Of a stretch of 64,000 nt of DNA, positions 12,061 through 25,145 are shown in pieces. The translations under genes were made by a program, and so were the position numbers. Position 1 is the stretch's first letter. Every line of letters starts with the position of its first letter. The notes under the pieces are model-generated. The model was not told where the DNA came from. It saw only the letters and a list, made by a program, of their open reading frames with translations, and did not search any database. The DNA is from Nymphaea colorata (Eukaryota > Streptophyta > Magnoliopsida > Nymphaeales > Nymphaeaceae): positions 13,621,036 through 13,685,035 of the forward strand of contig NC_045140.1 of assembly GCF_008831285.2 (NCBI RefSeq), in the 5' to 3' direction.

Positions 12061-12430
12061 TAGGGCAAGCTCGGCTTCTCTCCCTCTCCCTCTCGCCCTC
12101 TCTCTGCTCTCTGTGCTGCCCTCTCTCCCTCTCGCCCTCTCTGTGCTGCCCTCTCTCTCTCTCTCTGCTCTCTGTGCTGCTCCCTCTCTCTGCGACGCCG
12201 CCGGCAGCTCCTTCTCTCTGCGCTGCTCCCTCTCTCTGCGACGCCGCCGGCCGCTCCTTCTCTCTGCGCTGCTCCCTCTCTCTGCGCTGCGTGCGGTAAA
12301 CTCTCTCTCTCGCTTCCAAGTGTTCTTGGTGACATTTTTCTGCTCTTTCTGAACTCCCCATTTGCTCTCCCAAGTTCTGATCTCTGGAAAAATTAAACAC
12401 ACACACGCACACACACACACACATTCTCTC
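12061..12430. repeat. CT-rich leader with tandem units and CA tract
   Basis: A pyrimidine-rich stretch on the plus strand contains repeated ctctgcgctgctccctctctctgcgacgcc-type units (about 12170-12300) and an acacac tract at 12397-12422. It lies between the subterminal repeats and the transposase ORF of hAT1 and probably belongs to the promoter/5' UTR. The long minus-strand ORFs here are only repeat artefacts. Confidence 0.6.
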
Positions 12431-13815
12431 TCTGTCTCTCCTTCTTCTTGAAGAGCAAGGTGGGGATTGGAGTAGAAGGAGCGGTGATTGTGTTTAGTGA
12501 GCGCGTCTTTGTATGCGTTGAGTTCAGAGTAGTGATGGGTCTTTCTCTCTCTTGCAGAGCTCTGAATTGGAGGTTTGGTGAGCGGATCTGTTGCGCTTGT
12601 GGCAGAAGGTGACCGTCGAACTTCTTGTTTGCAGATTTCTCACCCTTTGAAGTTTGAACTAATTGACCGCCATCTCTCTTTCACATACGTTTTTTTTTTG
12701 GAAAACACTAGAACTTTGACTTGCAGCTTCTTGGTTGGTTAGTTGTTGGAGTGATGGAGTGAAACCTTTTCTGTCGAGCTAGAATTCAACGCTTTACTGC
12801 CCTCTTTGTGGGTTACATTTTGCTAATGAAATGGCGGTCAAAGTTTCAAGTGCCACTGGTTTCGGTTTATAGAATCTCTTTGCAGTTTGCAGCCCGACGT
12901 GGATGTGAAGTACTTTACTCATTTACTGTACATATAATTACTTTCTGCTCTCGATAAAATGTATCAAAGTGTCAGAGTACAATGTTATGGCTGATTCGCT
13001 AGTTATGGCTATTCATCTAACCACAAAATTTGCTCACTATTCGATGTTATTAAAGTATATTTTGCAGTTACTACTTACTAGCTGTGTGATTGCTCAGTTT
13101 AGGAACAAAATTAAAGTATATTTTGCAGTACTAGGCTACTAGCTGTGTGATGCGCAGTATACAAAATTCTGCTTTGGCCCCTGTGTCTTGTGTACTTAGT
13201 TTTCTGATTTAAAAAGTAGTTGGCACCCACTGCATCCTATCATACTGTGATGTAGTGCCTATTGATACATGTAGGAGCAGCCATCTAAGAGTCATATTGC
13301 CAATTGCCATAGAAGAGAACACTTCTTTTCCCAACCTTAGTCTTATATTACAGCATTCTATGTGTTGGTTTTATTTAGATGATTTTTGTAGATGCTTTTA
13401 TTTAACTACCAACAATGGCAATACTTGATGTTGTTATCACATTGGTGTTTGTGGTGATTAAATGTGAAGAATATGTTTTTGGGTGGATATTTTTTAGGAA
13501 GAATTGTATATTAATATTAGTTTGCATATGGTCTGATCATTAATGAAAAATGAGGGCACAAACACGAGACCACTATGTAGTCTTAGATTAGCATCTCATG
13601 TTTCATGTAAAATTTTTGGTTTCCCTACCAAACAAACTTTGTAAAATTGTTATGACTTGTCACTCCTTTTGTTTAATGCGTTCTCCCATTTCTTCGGCGA
13701 ATACTTCATTTCATTTCCCCTTTCATGAATGAAGAAGCATCTTGTAGTACGCTATGTTTCTACTTTCTAATACTCCACACATTGATCTTGGACTTTGAAG
13801 GTAAAACCATAAAAG

Positions 13816-16137
13816 ATGGCAAACAGAACAAAATGAAAAGAAGTTGTTTCAGATTCTCCTGCAATAGGCTCTTCATGTAGTGTGGAAGTGGATGAAAGTG
13901 ATGTTTCAAAGTCTTGTACACAAACTGGTGAAGCATTTGCATCCGAAGAACAACCACTATGGAAAGAAATGAAAGCGGTCACTAAAGATGTGGGCAGTGG
14001 TGGAAATGTGCATTTCGTATGCAAACATTGTGAAGGTACATTTGTAGGATCTTACACAAGAATTAAGGCACATTTGTTGAAGTTGTCAGGTCATGGAATT
14101 CGACGATGTAAAAAAGTTTCTACAGAAAAAGCTCGAGAGTTCAAGAGGCTGCAAGATCGTGCTGATGAAATACACAACAAGAAGAAAACAAGTATTATTG
14201 TGACAAATCTTAAAAGTTCTGATAAGAAAAGAAAGACTATAGAGACATGTTTTGATTCTTGCGGAAGGGCAGAAATAGATAAAGTGATTGCTAAGTTTTT
14301 CTATTCTAGTTGCATTCCTTTCAATGTAGCTAGAAATCCATATTGGAAGAAGGCTTGTACTATGCTTGCAAATAGCAAGTTAGCAGGATATCAACCTCCT
14401 GGTTTAGAAAGGTTACGCACATCACTTCTTCTTAATGAAAAAAATGAGGTTGAGCAAAGTTTGGAAAGAAAAAAGTTTAAATGGAACACGACTGGGGTAT
14501 CAATTGTTTCTGATGGGTGGACAGATATTCAAAGACGTCCACTAATTAATTTCATTGCCATTGCACGTGATGAACCAATATTTTTGAAGGCAGTTGATGC
14601 GTCTGGAGAATATAAAGATGCAGGATATTTGAAGCAATTATTTGTAGAAGCCATCAAGGAGGTTGGTTCTGATAAGGTGGTGCAGCTCATTACAGACAAT
14701 GCTGTTGTATGCAAAAGTGCTGGACTTAGTTTGAGGTATGATTTTCCACATATTTTTTGGACTCCATGTGTTGCACATACTTTGAATTTAGCACTTACGG
14801 ACATATGCAATCCTCCAAGTGAAGATGTAGATCCTAAGGGACATGAACTATTTTCATGGATTCAAGAGATTGAAAAAGATGTGAGAACTATTAGAAATTT
14901 CATCGTTAATCACCAACATGCATTGTCTCTTTTTAGTAGTTATTCTGATTTGAGATTGTTAAAGGTTGCAGAGACACGATTTGCTTCAATAATTGTCATG
15001 TTGAAAAGAATTCAAAGAGTGCGAGATGCACTTATTCAAATGGTGTTTAGTAGAGAGTGGAGCTTTTATCGGGTTGAAGATGAGGCTAAAGCTCAAAGTA
15101 TTAAAAACCTTATTGTTGAAGATAAATGGTGGGATAAAATTGCATATTTTTTGGATTTTACAGAACCAATTTGGTGCATGTTGAGAGCTGTTGATAAAGA
15201 TGAGCCTATGCTTCATCAAGTTTACGCAGTGTGGGAAAATATGATTGAAGAAATTCAATGTATAGTTTTTAAGAAAGAAAAAAAAGACATTGTACTTGAT
15301 CATTCAGAGTTCTTTGATCGTATAAGTACAATATCAGTTGAAAGATGGGATAAAAGCAATACTTCCTTGCATTGCATGGCTCATTCTTTAAATCCCAAAT
15401 ATTACACGAAAAAATGGATTGAAGGAGCTCCTGGACGTGTTACTCCACATCTAGATGATGAGTTAAACACTCAAAGAATGTCATGTATGGACCGACTTTT
15501 TATAGATTCTTATACCAGAACACAAGCTATGTGTGAATATAACAAGTTTTCTTTAGGAGATTTTAATTCAGAAGGTGCAACACAAGCAAGAGAAGACATG
15601 AGTCCTTTTGATTGGTGGGCATCCTATGGATCAGAAATGTCCGTGCTTCATAAACTTGCTTTGAGGTTACTATCATAACCTGTTACATCATCGTGTTGTG
15701 AAAGAAATTGGAGCATATATGGTCATATACACAACATTAAAAGGAACAAGCTCACTAGCCAACGTGTAGAGGACTTGATTTATGTGCATTCCAATTTGCG
15801 TCTTCTTTCAAGAAAAGAAAATGAATACAGGTATTTCAATATTAGGTTGTTTTGTTTTGCTCAATTTGTTATGTTGTATTAGTTTTTTTATATTTTTGGG
15901 GTACATATTTTTAATTGTTTAATTTTCGTCTTTAATAAATGCAGATGTGGATCATCGCAATATTGGGATGTAAATCCAGATGAATTTGATTTCGATGGAC
16001 AACGCAACTTATATGTTGCTAACATGGATTTTTCTGATCCTGTTATTCCTTTTGAGGCATTTGATGATAATGATATCGTTCCAAGCATTCAAGAAAATCA
16101 ACATATTGGTGGAAGTGGAAGTGGAAGTGCAACGTAA
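13816..16137 (+). pseudogene. hAT transposase, two premature stops
   Basis: The likely start is the ATG at 13816. Exon 1 ends at 15830, a GT-AG intron spans 15831-15944, and exon 2 ends with TAA at 16135-16137. Domains in order: a BED zinc finger (CKHCEGTFVGSYTRIKAHLL, then H...C), the DUF659/RNase H-like core with VSDGWTD and LITDNA acidic motifs, and the hATC dimerisation region with SSCCERNWS and a conserved acidic residue. Exon 2 adds an acidic tail ending in a GSGSGS stretch. Two in-frame stops interrupt it: TGA at 13834-13836 (codon 7) and TAA at 15676-15678, just before the hATC motif. Between them about 610 codons are open. The element therefore looks recently inactivated. Initiation downstream of codon 7 could still give a protein lacking hATC, which would be expected to be inactive. 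Confidence 0.9.
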
Positions 16138-16605
16138 CTTTGTTTTATGAATTATGAATGTTGATGTAATATCTAATATGTATTGATGTATGGACTATGA
16201 AGGCGTTTGATGATGAAGAATATGTATTGATGACTCTGAACTGTGTTTTTTGTGAACTCAAAACGTACATTTGTTGTTGAATCATGAATGTTGAATTGAT
16301 TATATATATTCCTTGTTGAATGTTGAATTGATGATATATATTTGTTGTTGAATGTTGAATTGATGATATTTCTTGTTGAATGTTGAATTGATGATATATA
16401 TTTGTTCTTGAATTTTGAATTGATGATTGATAATGATTTCATGATTAGCAAATTGTAATTTTGATCTTGTTATTTAATAATTTTGTGGTTTATATTATTA
16501 TATTTTAAAAATATAAAATACTCTAACCGCACCGCCGCACCTAAATTTTTTGAGATGTGCCGCACCCGCACCTGCACCCCGCACTCAGGTGACATAGGCA
16601 GGAAC

Positions 16606-18180
16606 GTGCTTCGGGATCCGCCCACCGTGGCCAAGGGCTGACACCTGCTCCATAAAGGGATCATCCCATGTTCTAGGGCTTAGCAGCTCGAACATTTGCG
16701 AAAGTAAGCGAGAGTTACGCTCTTATAATTTTATATTGTTTCTTTTTCCTTTGTCTTATCGGTTGTTAACTATTGGTATCTAGAAGTCTGCATCATTCCT
16801 TGTCTCACGAGCAACTGAAATTCTCATTGATTCTTGAGCTTCTTAGGTCATACCATCTGAAAATATGCACTCCATAACATCCAGGATGTTTCGGGTCACG
16901 CCCCTCCGTTTTAGGAATGTCTTTTTTTTGTCAAATTGAGCTTACAGGTGTAACCTACGTGTTCAAATCATCATATAAGCAAAAACTTCTTAATGTGTTG
17001 AACAAAGTTTATATGCAACCGTCTGAACTTTCTTTGAGCTTTTAAAATCTGATTTCTCTATCATGACATTATGTACTACAAAACCACACCTGAGAAAGAA
17101 AACATGATAGAGAAAGAAAGGAGAAGACAATGGTTCGACCTTTGGTCTACGTTCACGATGAAAGGTATTTCTTTCTCGTTCACCGAGCAGAAAGGAGTTT
17201 TCTGCCTGTCTCCGAAGGAGCAAAGGCAGTCGGTTCTGCTTCTACCCGAGTCTCCTCCGTCTTGGTTTTTGTTTTTTTAACCGTAGGAGCAGCGAGATGC
17301 CCGCTCTCCGAGGAAGCATAAAATAACACCGATCGAACTCAGATTGGATGAAGAAATTAAACATCAGGTTCTTCCTTATTTCTGCCATACATTTTCTTCC
17401 AAATCGCTTGGTTTCTCTGGAATTTGAGGCAGAGTTTTGGGGGTTTTATTGTGCAATCATTAGTTTGAGAAGTTTCCAAGGATTCAAAGCACTCAATCAA
17501 ACTAAAACTTGCAAAAATCGTCGATTTCTCGCCAGGAAAAATCCATTTGAAACTCAGGAACAGCTAGTGGCATATGTATGTGATTTTTCAGAAATTTGGC
17601 TACGGATTTTCGGTATGTGTTTGTGAGATTTCTTTTATTATTTATTGCTGTAGGATTGTCGAGGGCTATTGATTTACGTATTCCAAGTCGATGAATGGTT
17701 AATCTATAGGATTAACCAATTTGTTCATATGAATAGCATGAAAACCACCAGCGCCGATCTCTCTTATCATTGATTTCTACCAACATTTTTTTCGGAGATT
17801 TATGTGTTTCTTATTAAATTGATTTAGAAACTCAGTTTATAACACAAGTTTGTTTTTTTTTGGTTGGATTGAATGGATGAGAGAAGCTGGTTGGTATGTA
17901 AAGTGTATAATGAATAAAAGACTTTGTTAAAATGAAAATGAGAATTATAAAAATATTAAACGAGTAAAATGTACATAGCTTTTAAAAGAATTTTAAAATG
18001 CCACTGCTTCCTTCTTCCCTTCCTTTGATTCATGTTTGTTACGTGCAGAGAGATGTCCATGCAACTCAATCTCGTTTTTTTGTTGCATAACACTGTCATA
18101 TATCTTTTTTCTTAAATATTTTTTTTTCTTTTTGTCTAGCGTGAAGAAATCTATAATGGGTGTTGTTATGTTTAGGTAGG
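16606..18180. other. No confident gene
   Basis: Plus-strand ORFs at 17071-17321 and 17348-17626 have no recognisable domains and resemble LTR or UTR-type sequence. The part 16606-16720 is the right flank of the hAT1 insertion. Nothing else can be supported. Confidence 0.4.
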
Positions 18181-18612
18181 GATGCACAACCAGTTGAGCC
18201 AGCTTGAGTTCAACTGGAACTCGCTTGTCAAAACCCTATTAGAACCTGATTTGCTTAAAACTTGTTTAATTCGAGTTGAAATATATGCTCGAAATGTCAA
18301 ACGAGTTGAGTTTGAGTTTTTAAGAACTGGACTCAGCTCGAGTACATTCTAAATGTTAAATCATAATGAAAAAATTGTTAAATGAGTAGCAACTAAACAA
18401 GTTAGTTTAGTTAAATGAGTTAGCAAGTTAAAATAAACGAGACATGCTTAATACGAATGGGTTAAATGGAGTAAAACAAGTCGAGTTCAAGCTTATAGTT
18501 GTATCATAGAGTCAAACTCAAGTTTATTCTATTAAGCTCGAGTTTTCTAAGTTGAGTCAAGGTCGAGCTGGCCGAACTTGAACTGGACTCGTTTCGTGTG
18601 CACAACCTTACT
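18181..18612. repeat. Possible MITE with gttgagcc/gagctcg motifs
   Basis: The segment begins near gggatgcacaacc and ends near gtgtgcacaacctta, an imperfect inverted pairing, and is filled with ttgagttc and gagctcg words. Plant genomes contain common short repeats of this composition. No target duplication is clear, so boundaries and class are uncertain. Confidence 0.35.
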
Positions 18613-18767
18613 TTTAGTATTATGTTTCAAGTTTAGGCTTTTAAGTGTAGCCTTAATAATAGCTAGTATAATTTTTAAATGGGAGAGTCGTTTTTTAGCC
18701 GAAGAGGGAGTGGGACAATGTAATCCCTTGTCTCCCCATCTCTCTCTCTTTTTTTTTTTTTTTATCT

Positions 18768-18942
18768 CAATGTAGATTTCTAGCAGATTCTTTGAGAAAC
18801 ATGTTTTCAGGTCTATAATTAAGGGACCCAAACCTTTAAATTCGGTCGACAACCCAAAAGTGCTTACTTTTACTGATCTCAATGAAGTTTTTTGGCAGAT
18901 TCTTTGAGGAACATGTTTTCGGGTCTATAATTAAGGGACCCA
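18768..18942. repeat. 67-bp direct repeat pair
   Basis: The block starting ctcaatg and ending ttaagggacccaaa occurs at about 18768-18833 and again at 18876-18942 with a few differences (agaaacatg versus aggaacatg). The function is unknown; it resembles a local segmental duplication. Confidence 0.75.
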
Positions 18943-19796
18943 AAAGGGAACTCCAACTCTTGGAAGAAATTAGACTTAATTGTCCACCTCTTCCAAGTTA
19001 TTTTCCCCTGGCAAACACGAGGCAACGAACTCAAAACCAGACAATGACCAGGCCGGAAAGGGAGGACTCTCCTTTCAGGCACGTGAAGGCTTGAGGCCGA
19101 GGACAAGATCACAGGCAGAACAGGTGGGTGGGGCAAAGACTCACGAACAAAGACAGCCTGTAGGGAGAAGGATGGTGCTTATGGATCCAATGAAGAAGAA
19201 GGGGCTGAGAAGAATACCAACAAGAAGATGAAAGGTAGACCACACCCAAGAGGGAGTTGCAGGACAATTAGAGTGGAGTGAGGTGGTAGAGGCAAAGGCG
19301 ATGGTGGGGAGCATGGCAGAAGAATCAATTGGGTGTCATGAAACATCAGATCAGATGGAAGGAGATGAACAAAAGCTTATGGGAACTGGCGAAAATCAGT
19401 TCAAATTTGATCTAATTTGTGATATCAATATCTACTATAGGTAGCCTGGAATCTTCGTAGAACAAGTAACCCATGCAATCTGGCAGAGAAACTCAAATGT
19501 TACATTGATCAAAATGTAATATTAGCTAATAGCAAAAGCAACAATTCTCTAACCAAGTTCTTAAGTTTCAAGGGTCAAAGAGAGAAAGCTAGGCAACTCA
19601 CTGCATATATATATATATATATATAGAAATATATATATATATAGAAAGAGACAGAGAGGGCATCAGAAAGGAACAGAGCGACAGGGCGTTCAATCGTGGT
19701 ATGAGAGATTGACGAGAGATACACCAGACTTAGGATATTGATACTTCTGGCTGCCACATGATTCAGCCCATTACATAGGCGGTGGAACCCCATTAG
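18943..19796. other. No confident gene
   Basis: Plus-strand ORFs such as 18980-19231 are basic and lack domains. A short (TA)n tract lies at about 19604-19643. Nothing here is supported as a gene. Confidence 0.45.
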
Positions 19797-19799
19797 TTA

Positions 19800-22139
19800 G
19801 GCCCCATTTGATGCATAGAGATTTGACTGTGCATAGGAACTCCATCACCCTTTGATGCATTGGAAAAAAACTATGCATGAAGTTAAAGTTTACCATTTTG
19901 TACGGTTTCAACCGATATCATAAAACTTGGAAAAATTTTCCATGAAAAAATCGTGAGAGCAGGGTAAAGTTACCCTAGAAAAAAGTCGGACCCCAGAGGT
20001 CCGGGGTCCGAATTTTTTCGACATATTAAGAAAATAATCGACGCATCGTTCCTCTTCGACCGCTCGCTTTCCCAACGGTGCTCTCCACCACTGCTGCCGC
20101 TCAATCTCCAGCCGGTGCTCTCCACCACCATCATCGTATCCCGAAGGTAAATGCCTCTCTTTCCCTCTCTCTCGCCTGTTAGTCGGCCATTGCAAAGGAA
20201 GGAGGCTGTTCCAGGAGGGGATGGGTCGGGGGAACTGTGATCCTAGGCAGCGATTATTTGGTGAGTTTTTTTTAACCTTCCTGAACCATTCATCCATCCA
20301 CAGTTAATTGCAGTTTGGCGACTGAGGGTTTTAATCAAGGAGTCCCGATTCTCTCAAGCGCATCATCTAAGGTAATAGCATCTCTCTATTCTCTTGTCTT
20401 AATCGAGAGTCCCGATTTTCGTCATGTATCTATTGCATGTGTCTGGTTTGTTTCAACATGAATTTATGCTGCCTTTTGGAGATATGTTGCATTGATTAAG
20501 GATCGATTCACTGTCTATCAGATCTCCACAAAGAACGAATTCCTGTTTTCTTTTATATCTTAGTGAAGAAACCGACAATACCTCCTATGCTTCCTTCTCT
20601 ATTGCCGTATTATCATATGATCTTTCATACTTTATCCTTCTCCTCTGTTTCATTATTAGTCTACACCTTATCTTTCAAGATACTTTAAGATGCTTGTAGT
20701 TGCAATAAGGAATTAAAGTTCATGAACCTCCCAGTGGGGCATTTTTAAGATGCTTGTAGTTGCAATAATAAGAACTCTCAATTTTATATAGAAGCTTTCT
20801 TCTTTGTTACAATGGTCCTTTGTTTGGTGAATTCCGACTTCATCCTCTATTTATAAGATCTTACACTCCCTTTTTATTTTACTGTGGTAAATACACTCTT
20901 CAGATATTCCAGCAATGAAAAGGGGTTGACAATAACTATACGATTTTTAAGAAAAGACAGCACTGTACTCTTGTTTTAAGGCTATTTTATATGTAAAAGG
21001 AAAGGATGGATTTGTTTTTGAAGAATTACTGTAAAAACTACATGTCAGCTGAACAAAGTTTTTTCTTTTTTGTATTCGAGCCATTGAATTGCCAATCCTC
21101 ATCTTACAGCCCGAGATAAATACACCTCAATCTTTTAACTAACAGTTCCAACTTGATTGCTGAGGTTAAGTATGCTGACAAGGTCACCTAAGTCCCCATA
21201 AGATGAGAAAGGAGAAGAAGGAACCTAATGGGATGAATTTGCCTTAAAATTCACAGATCAGTGACGGTTTGCGACAGAAGTTAGTTAGTTAGAGATGGGT
21301 TCTCCAATTGCTTATTATGGAAGACCAATTTGAGAAAATCCAAAACTGAGAAATAGAGAGGATCAAGCAGAACAAGGTGAGAACTCTATTACATCTTAGT
21401 GAAGCTTGGCGCTATTGGAAGGCAAACATTCCTTGGAAGGTCAGTGAGATTTACTTGGTATTTTGTGGCTGATGAGAGTGCCTTTTTTTCTCGATTTCCT
21501 CACCATTCACGTACCCCTACTTTTCAGGTCCCTGGACTTCCAGTACCCGTTGAGAGATTCTTTGGTTTGTGAAGTCGAAGGCTGATTGGTGGACAAATGT
21601 TGCTCACTATAACTGTGAACTTATCAGAAGAGGTGCAAAACAGTTTGCAGCACACAACGGTAAAATAAACAATCTCTGCATAGACTATCCAGCTTTACAA
21701 AAATATTAACAAGATGTACATTAAGTAGCTTCTGGATTATATGGTTGTTATCGTGAAACAAATCAGATTTGGATAAAGAATTATTTCCACTAACTAAACA
21801 AGAGTGTGGATTAGGCGCAACCACCAAAAGCAGAACGGATTTTGAAACCCCCTTTCTTAGGCGGTGTTTGATTCCATAGAAAAGAGAAATCCGATGGTGA
21901 AGTTTCCTTGGAGGTACGGACCCTAATCAAACACCGGTGAAATTCTCTTAAAAAAAAATCACCAATTCAGCTCTTAAAATTCCATAATTTTAAAGAAAAT
22001 AATGATTTACTGCCTTATCATGTTTAGCCCTTCGTACACAAAAAGATGTTCTCTTTGACCTTTTGTGTTGGGTTTCAAATGTCAAACACTTCCTTATTAG
22101 ACCCTTCAACCATATGCTTCCAAAAGATGCTGGTATGGT

Positions 22140-22222
<83 letters not shown>

Positions 22223-23023
22223 GCATTGTTCATATATGCGCGCGATCAACTTGTCTTTTAATGTTTTCGTTCAGGCATGAATGAAAACATTAAAAGACAG
22301 ATTGTTCTCTTCACCATTCAGTATGCTACAAAATGATTATCCTGTGGCTCGAAGTGTTGCATTTCTCTTTCAAGTCCTTTTGATTCCTATGGCACATGAA
22401 TATTTTTCTGCACATGACAAGTAATCAAGCTGATTCTGTTCAACTTTTGATTCCTTTGAGCCTGCAGTACCCGTTAAATATCAAGTTAGATTCAGAAAAA
22501 GTATTTGTAGCGCGATTCTTAATCTAACCCACTATTAAATGTGTTCATGTGAATTATATGGATTTAAGGGTAGCTGAAAGCCATGCCATGAAGAGTATGT
22601 ATTGCCAAGGATGCAAAAATGGAAGCAATTCATTTTTACTCATTATAAAAACACTATTAAAGTCTAAAAAATGTTTAACTTAATATGTTTTCCATTAACC
22701 TGTTCTTAAAACCATATCGGTAAGGGTAGATGACAAAAAAAAAGAACATTTTAAACTTCAAAATTAATTCGTTTTTTTTTTGTCTTCGACGTAGTAGTCT
22801 AATTTCTATCAATTTCTCTCTCTCTCTCAAAGATGGTGCTTATATGTGGAGGTGGAGTAGATGAATTCAGGAACCCATGAAACACCCATGAAACCGGATC
22901 CATGCCCCACAATAATAAAAAAGCTCAGTACGACGGCAAATTATTTCTTCTATATTTTTTTCCAAAAGTTTTTTTCATGGTAAATTTACCATGCAAAAAT
23001 CTACCGAGCCATCAAATCGGGCC
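19800..23023. mobile_element. Possible PIF/Harbinger-like element, no transposase
   Basis: Left end GGCCCCATTTGATG (19800-19813) and right end CATCAAATCGGGCC (23010-23023) are inverted copies with one mismatch. Both are flanked by TTA (19797-19799 and 23024-23026), the 3-bp target duplication typical of PIF/Harbinger. Near both ends lie GGTAAA(G/T)TTACC and poly-A/T words. The 3.2-kb interior has no recognisable transposase. It includes a CT-rich, exon-like stretch with splice-like ends at 20040-20380 and a small inverted repeat (ggtgtttgatt / aatcaaacacc) at 21861-21941. It may be non-autonomous, or a chance pairing of two smaller MITEs. Confidence 0.4.
22144..22222. repeat. (TA)n followed by (GA)n microsatellite
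   Basis: About 27 TA repeats (22144-22197) pass directly into about 12 GA repeats (22198-22222). It lies inside the possible 3.2-kb element. The ORF read through it is an artefact. Confidence 0.95.
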
Positions 23024-23228
23024 TTAGGTCCGACGTTTGAGAGACAGAGAGGAACAAAGGAATACGATCAAGTCTTCAATTGATGGACTCTATGCGTGAT
23101 AACACTTTATGATAAAAAGTCGACCTCAGGGGTATGACATTTGTACTAATGCAACAATCATAAGGAGAGTGTCCGGTCCAAGGAATGGTATTATAGAAAA
23201 GATGTACCTCGAAAGAAGAAGAATATTG

Positions 23229-23273
<45 letters not shown>
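23229..23273. repeat. (TA)n microsatellite
   Basis: About 22 uninterrupted TA repeats, just outside the right end of the possible PIF/Harbinger-like element. Confidence 0.95.
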
Positions 23274-23276
<3 letters not shown>

Positions 23277-23699
23277 GAGGTTATGGAAGAGTTTAAAAGT
23301 CTAAAATAGACATCACTTCATTAAAAAATTCAAAAGTAACTCCAACCCATCTTTTTTCCCTGTATATAATAAATAAGCCTTTTAAAAGGGTGAAGAAGAG
23401 GTTACTAAAAAGCTAAAAAGTTTAAAATAAACATTACTTAGTTAAAAAAATTGAAAATACCAAAAATCCCATCTTTTTTAGTATGATACTGCATACTTGT
23501 GCGTCCATAAGGATGTGCATGCAACTTGAATCTCATATAGGGCTTTGACCAACTTGCAGGTTGACGTGGCTAAGAAGAGGAACGAAGAAAAGAGGGCGGT
23601 GGAGAGGAGAAATCACACTTGGGCCACCATCATTGCCATGGAATTGCCTGTTGATCCTCAATCGATGTTGTGGATGAGATGTCACTCTAAAAATCTGGA

Positions 23700-24083
23700 A
23701 TTGGATCTCGAATTGATGAACTAGACATTTGCTTATCCATCTATAGGAACAAGTTTTCTCAGAGACCTTAAACTTAATCTCATGCTTACGGGGGGCATTT
23801 GAGATCCTTTTGATGAAAAAGGCAGAAAATCAGAAGACAAGGAAAGTCAACGACTTTGGGATCAAATGAAAATTTCATCTTGGCAAAAATGATCTTGCCT
23901 ATGATAATAAGTGATTTCTTTCTTATAAAAGGGAGTTGACTCTATCATTGTAATCATCTTCTTATCAATAAAACAAAAGTCTGAGTGCCCTCCGATCGTG
24001 GACGTAGGCTTATCTAAGCCGAACCACGTTAATTATCACTTCTTCCTTTCCTTGACCTTTCGTTTTCTTTATGGTATCAGAGC
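23700..24083 (+). mobile_element. Copia-type LTR end with primer binding site
   Basis: A TATA box (tataaaagg at about 23934) and a polyadenylation-like aataaaa (about 23968) precede TGGTATCAGAGC at 24072-24083, the exact tRNA-iMet primer site of plant LTR retrotransposons. The 5' boundary of the LTR is not clear; 23700 is approximate. No gag or pol follows downstream, so this is a 5' LTR plus primer site remnant. Confidence 0.5.
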
Positions 24084-24972
24084 TTCAGGTGGCTATAACG
24101 ATCAATTCCTAGCGGCATCATTTACTGAAACGACCCAGTCATGGACTTTGGCCTTATTACTGGTCCTCAACTTTAAGGTCCTGCTCCTGCAAGACAACTT
24201 CTGAGAAATTGAAACATCAGCAAAATATTCTTGTAGTAGACAAATGTTCTCTTTCTAGAAACAATTTGACCTATTATTTTAGAGTAAAGAGTATCGATGA
24301 AAACAATAAGTGTTCTCCATCCCTGAAAACCCTCTAAACAGTAACCCCTGTTGCAGGAAGATAACTATTTAAAAGGGCTTGAAGGAGCCCAATGGTGTGT
24401 TCAGGATACTGCAAAATTTTTTAGTACATTGAGATGTTAAAACTATGGCTTCTTTTTAGAAATAATTGCCAAAACAAAACATATTAAAACTCCAAGATCC
24501 GTATGAACATTTGGATGGGTTTCCTGGTAGAGGAGTTGTAGCACAAAGTAAACAAACTTGTAGTGCAAGGTTAAGCAGGCAATGTTTCCAGCTAAACATA
24601 TCAGCACCCTCTCGGTGATTAGGAAGAAAGGTTTTTCAACCTAAAGCCTATGATATTTCACAGATCAATTTCAGTTGTCCACAGATATATTTGGGATACA
24701 TTTAACATAGCATTTTCAATTTGTTCCTAAAATCATGATATGTATTTGTACTTTTCATACTTCCACTTATCTTTCTCTAAATGTTCAGAATCCACAAACT
24801 TTAGCCTGTCACCTTGTCAAGTAGCATTGGGGAGAAATTTGTAGGTAGAGGCAGGTGAAAGAGTCATAAATATTAAGATGTTAATACAACTTAGACCACT
24901 CTTCTCTCCATAAACACTCACAAATTCAAGTCGGTTTTCTGAATAAGTAGCAGAAATTGCAAGGATACTCAC

Positions 24973-25145
24973 AGTGAACCCACAACGCAGAGGATTTTTC
25001 TCTTTTGTATCTTTGCAAGACAAACCCTAGTCCCACTATTGCCATCAGAAGGTGGAAGTACATCAAAAACAACTATATCCAAGAGTTTATCCTCAAAAGG
25101 AACTTCCAGAAAAGCCAGAAAACATGGTTTTAGAACTGCCCAAAC
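24973..25145 (-). CDS. Candidate exon of unidentified gene
   Basis: On the minus strand a 173-bp open stretch is bounded by TTTTTACAG at its start and the strong donor GTGAGTATCC at its end. It encodes a protein-like sequence including FLAFLEVPFEDKLLDIVVFD and VLPPSDGN, which looks like real protein rather than random ORF. I do not recognise the family. It is not part of callose synthase as far as I can tell. It may be one exon of a second fragmented gene on the same strand. Confidence 0.35.

Larger units (their letters stand above)
11813..16597 (+). mobile_element. Full-length hAT transposon (hAT1)
   Basis: The element has the 8-bp target duplication gcaggaac at 11805-11812 and 16598-16605. 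Its left end, CAATGATACCTGGGTGCG, pairs with the reverse complement of its right end, CTATGTCACCTGAGTGCG, at 14 of 18 positions. It is 4,785 bp long and carries one transposase gene in the plus orientation. GC-rich subterminal motifs of the type CGAGTCGGGTGCG and GCACCCGACTCG crowd the left 250 bp, with shorter GCACC motifs at the right. Complete ends and target duplications imply a fairly recent transposition, although the transposase is now interrupted. Confidence 0.92.

Noticed and set aside
11864-12424. 186-aa arginine/glutamate-rich minus ORF and overlapping ORFs
   Set aside because: They are read through CT-rich and CA-repeat DNA in the hAT1 leader; composition is repeat-driven and no domain is present.
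22063-23309. ORFs with YIYIYI runs (22063-22284, 23109-23309; also 31363-31605 and 51179-51373)
   Set aside because: They are translations of (TA)n microsatellites.
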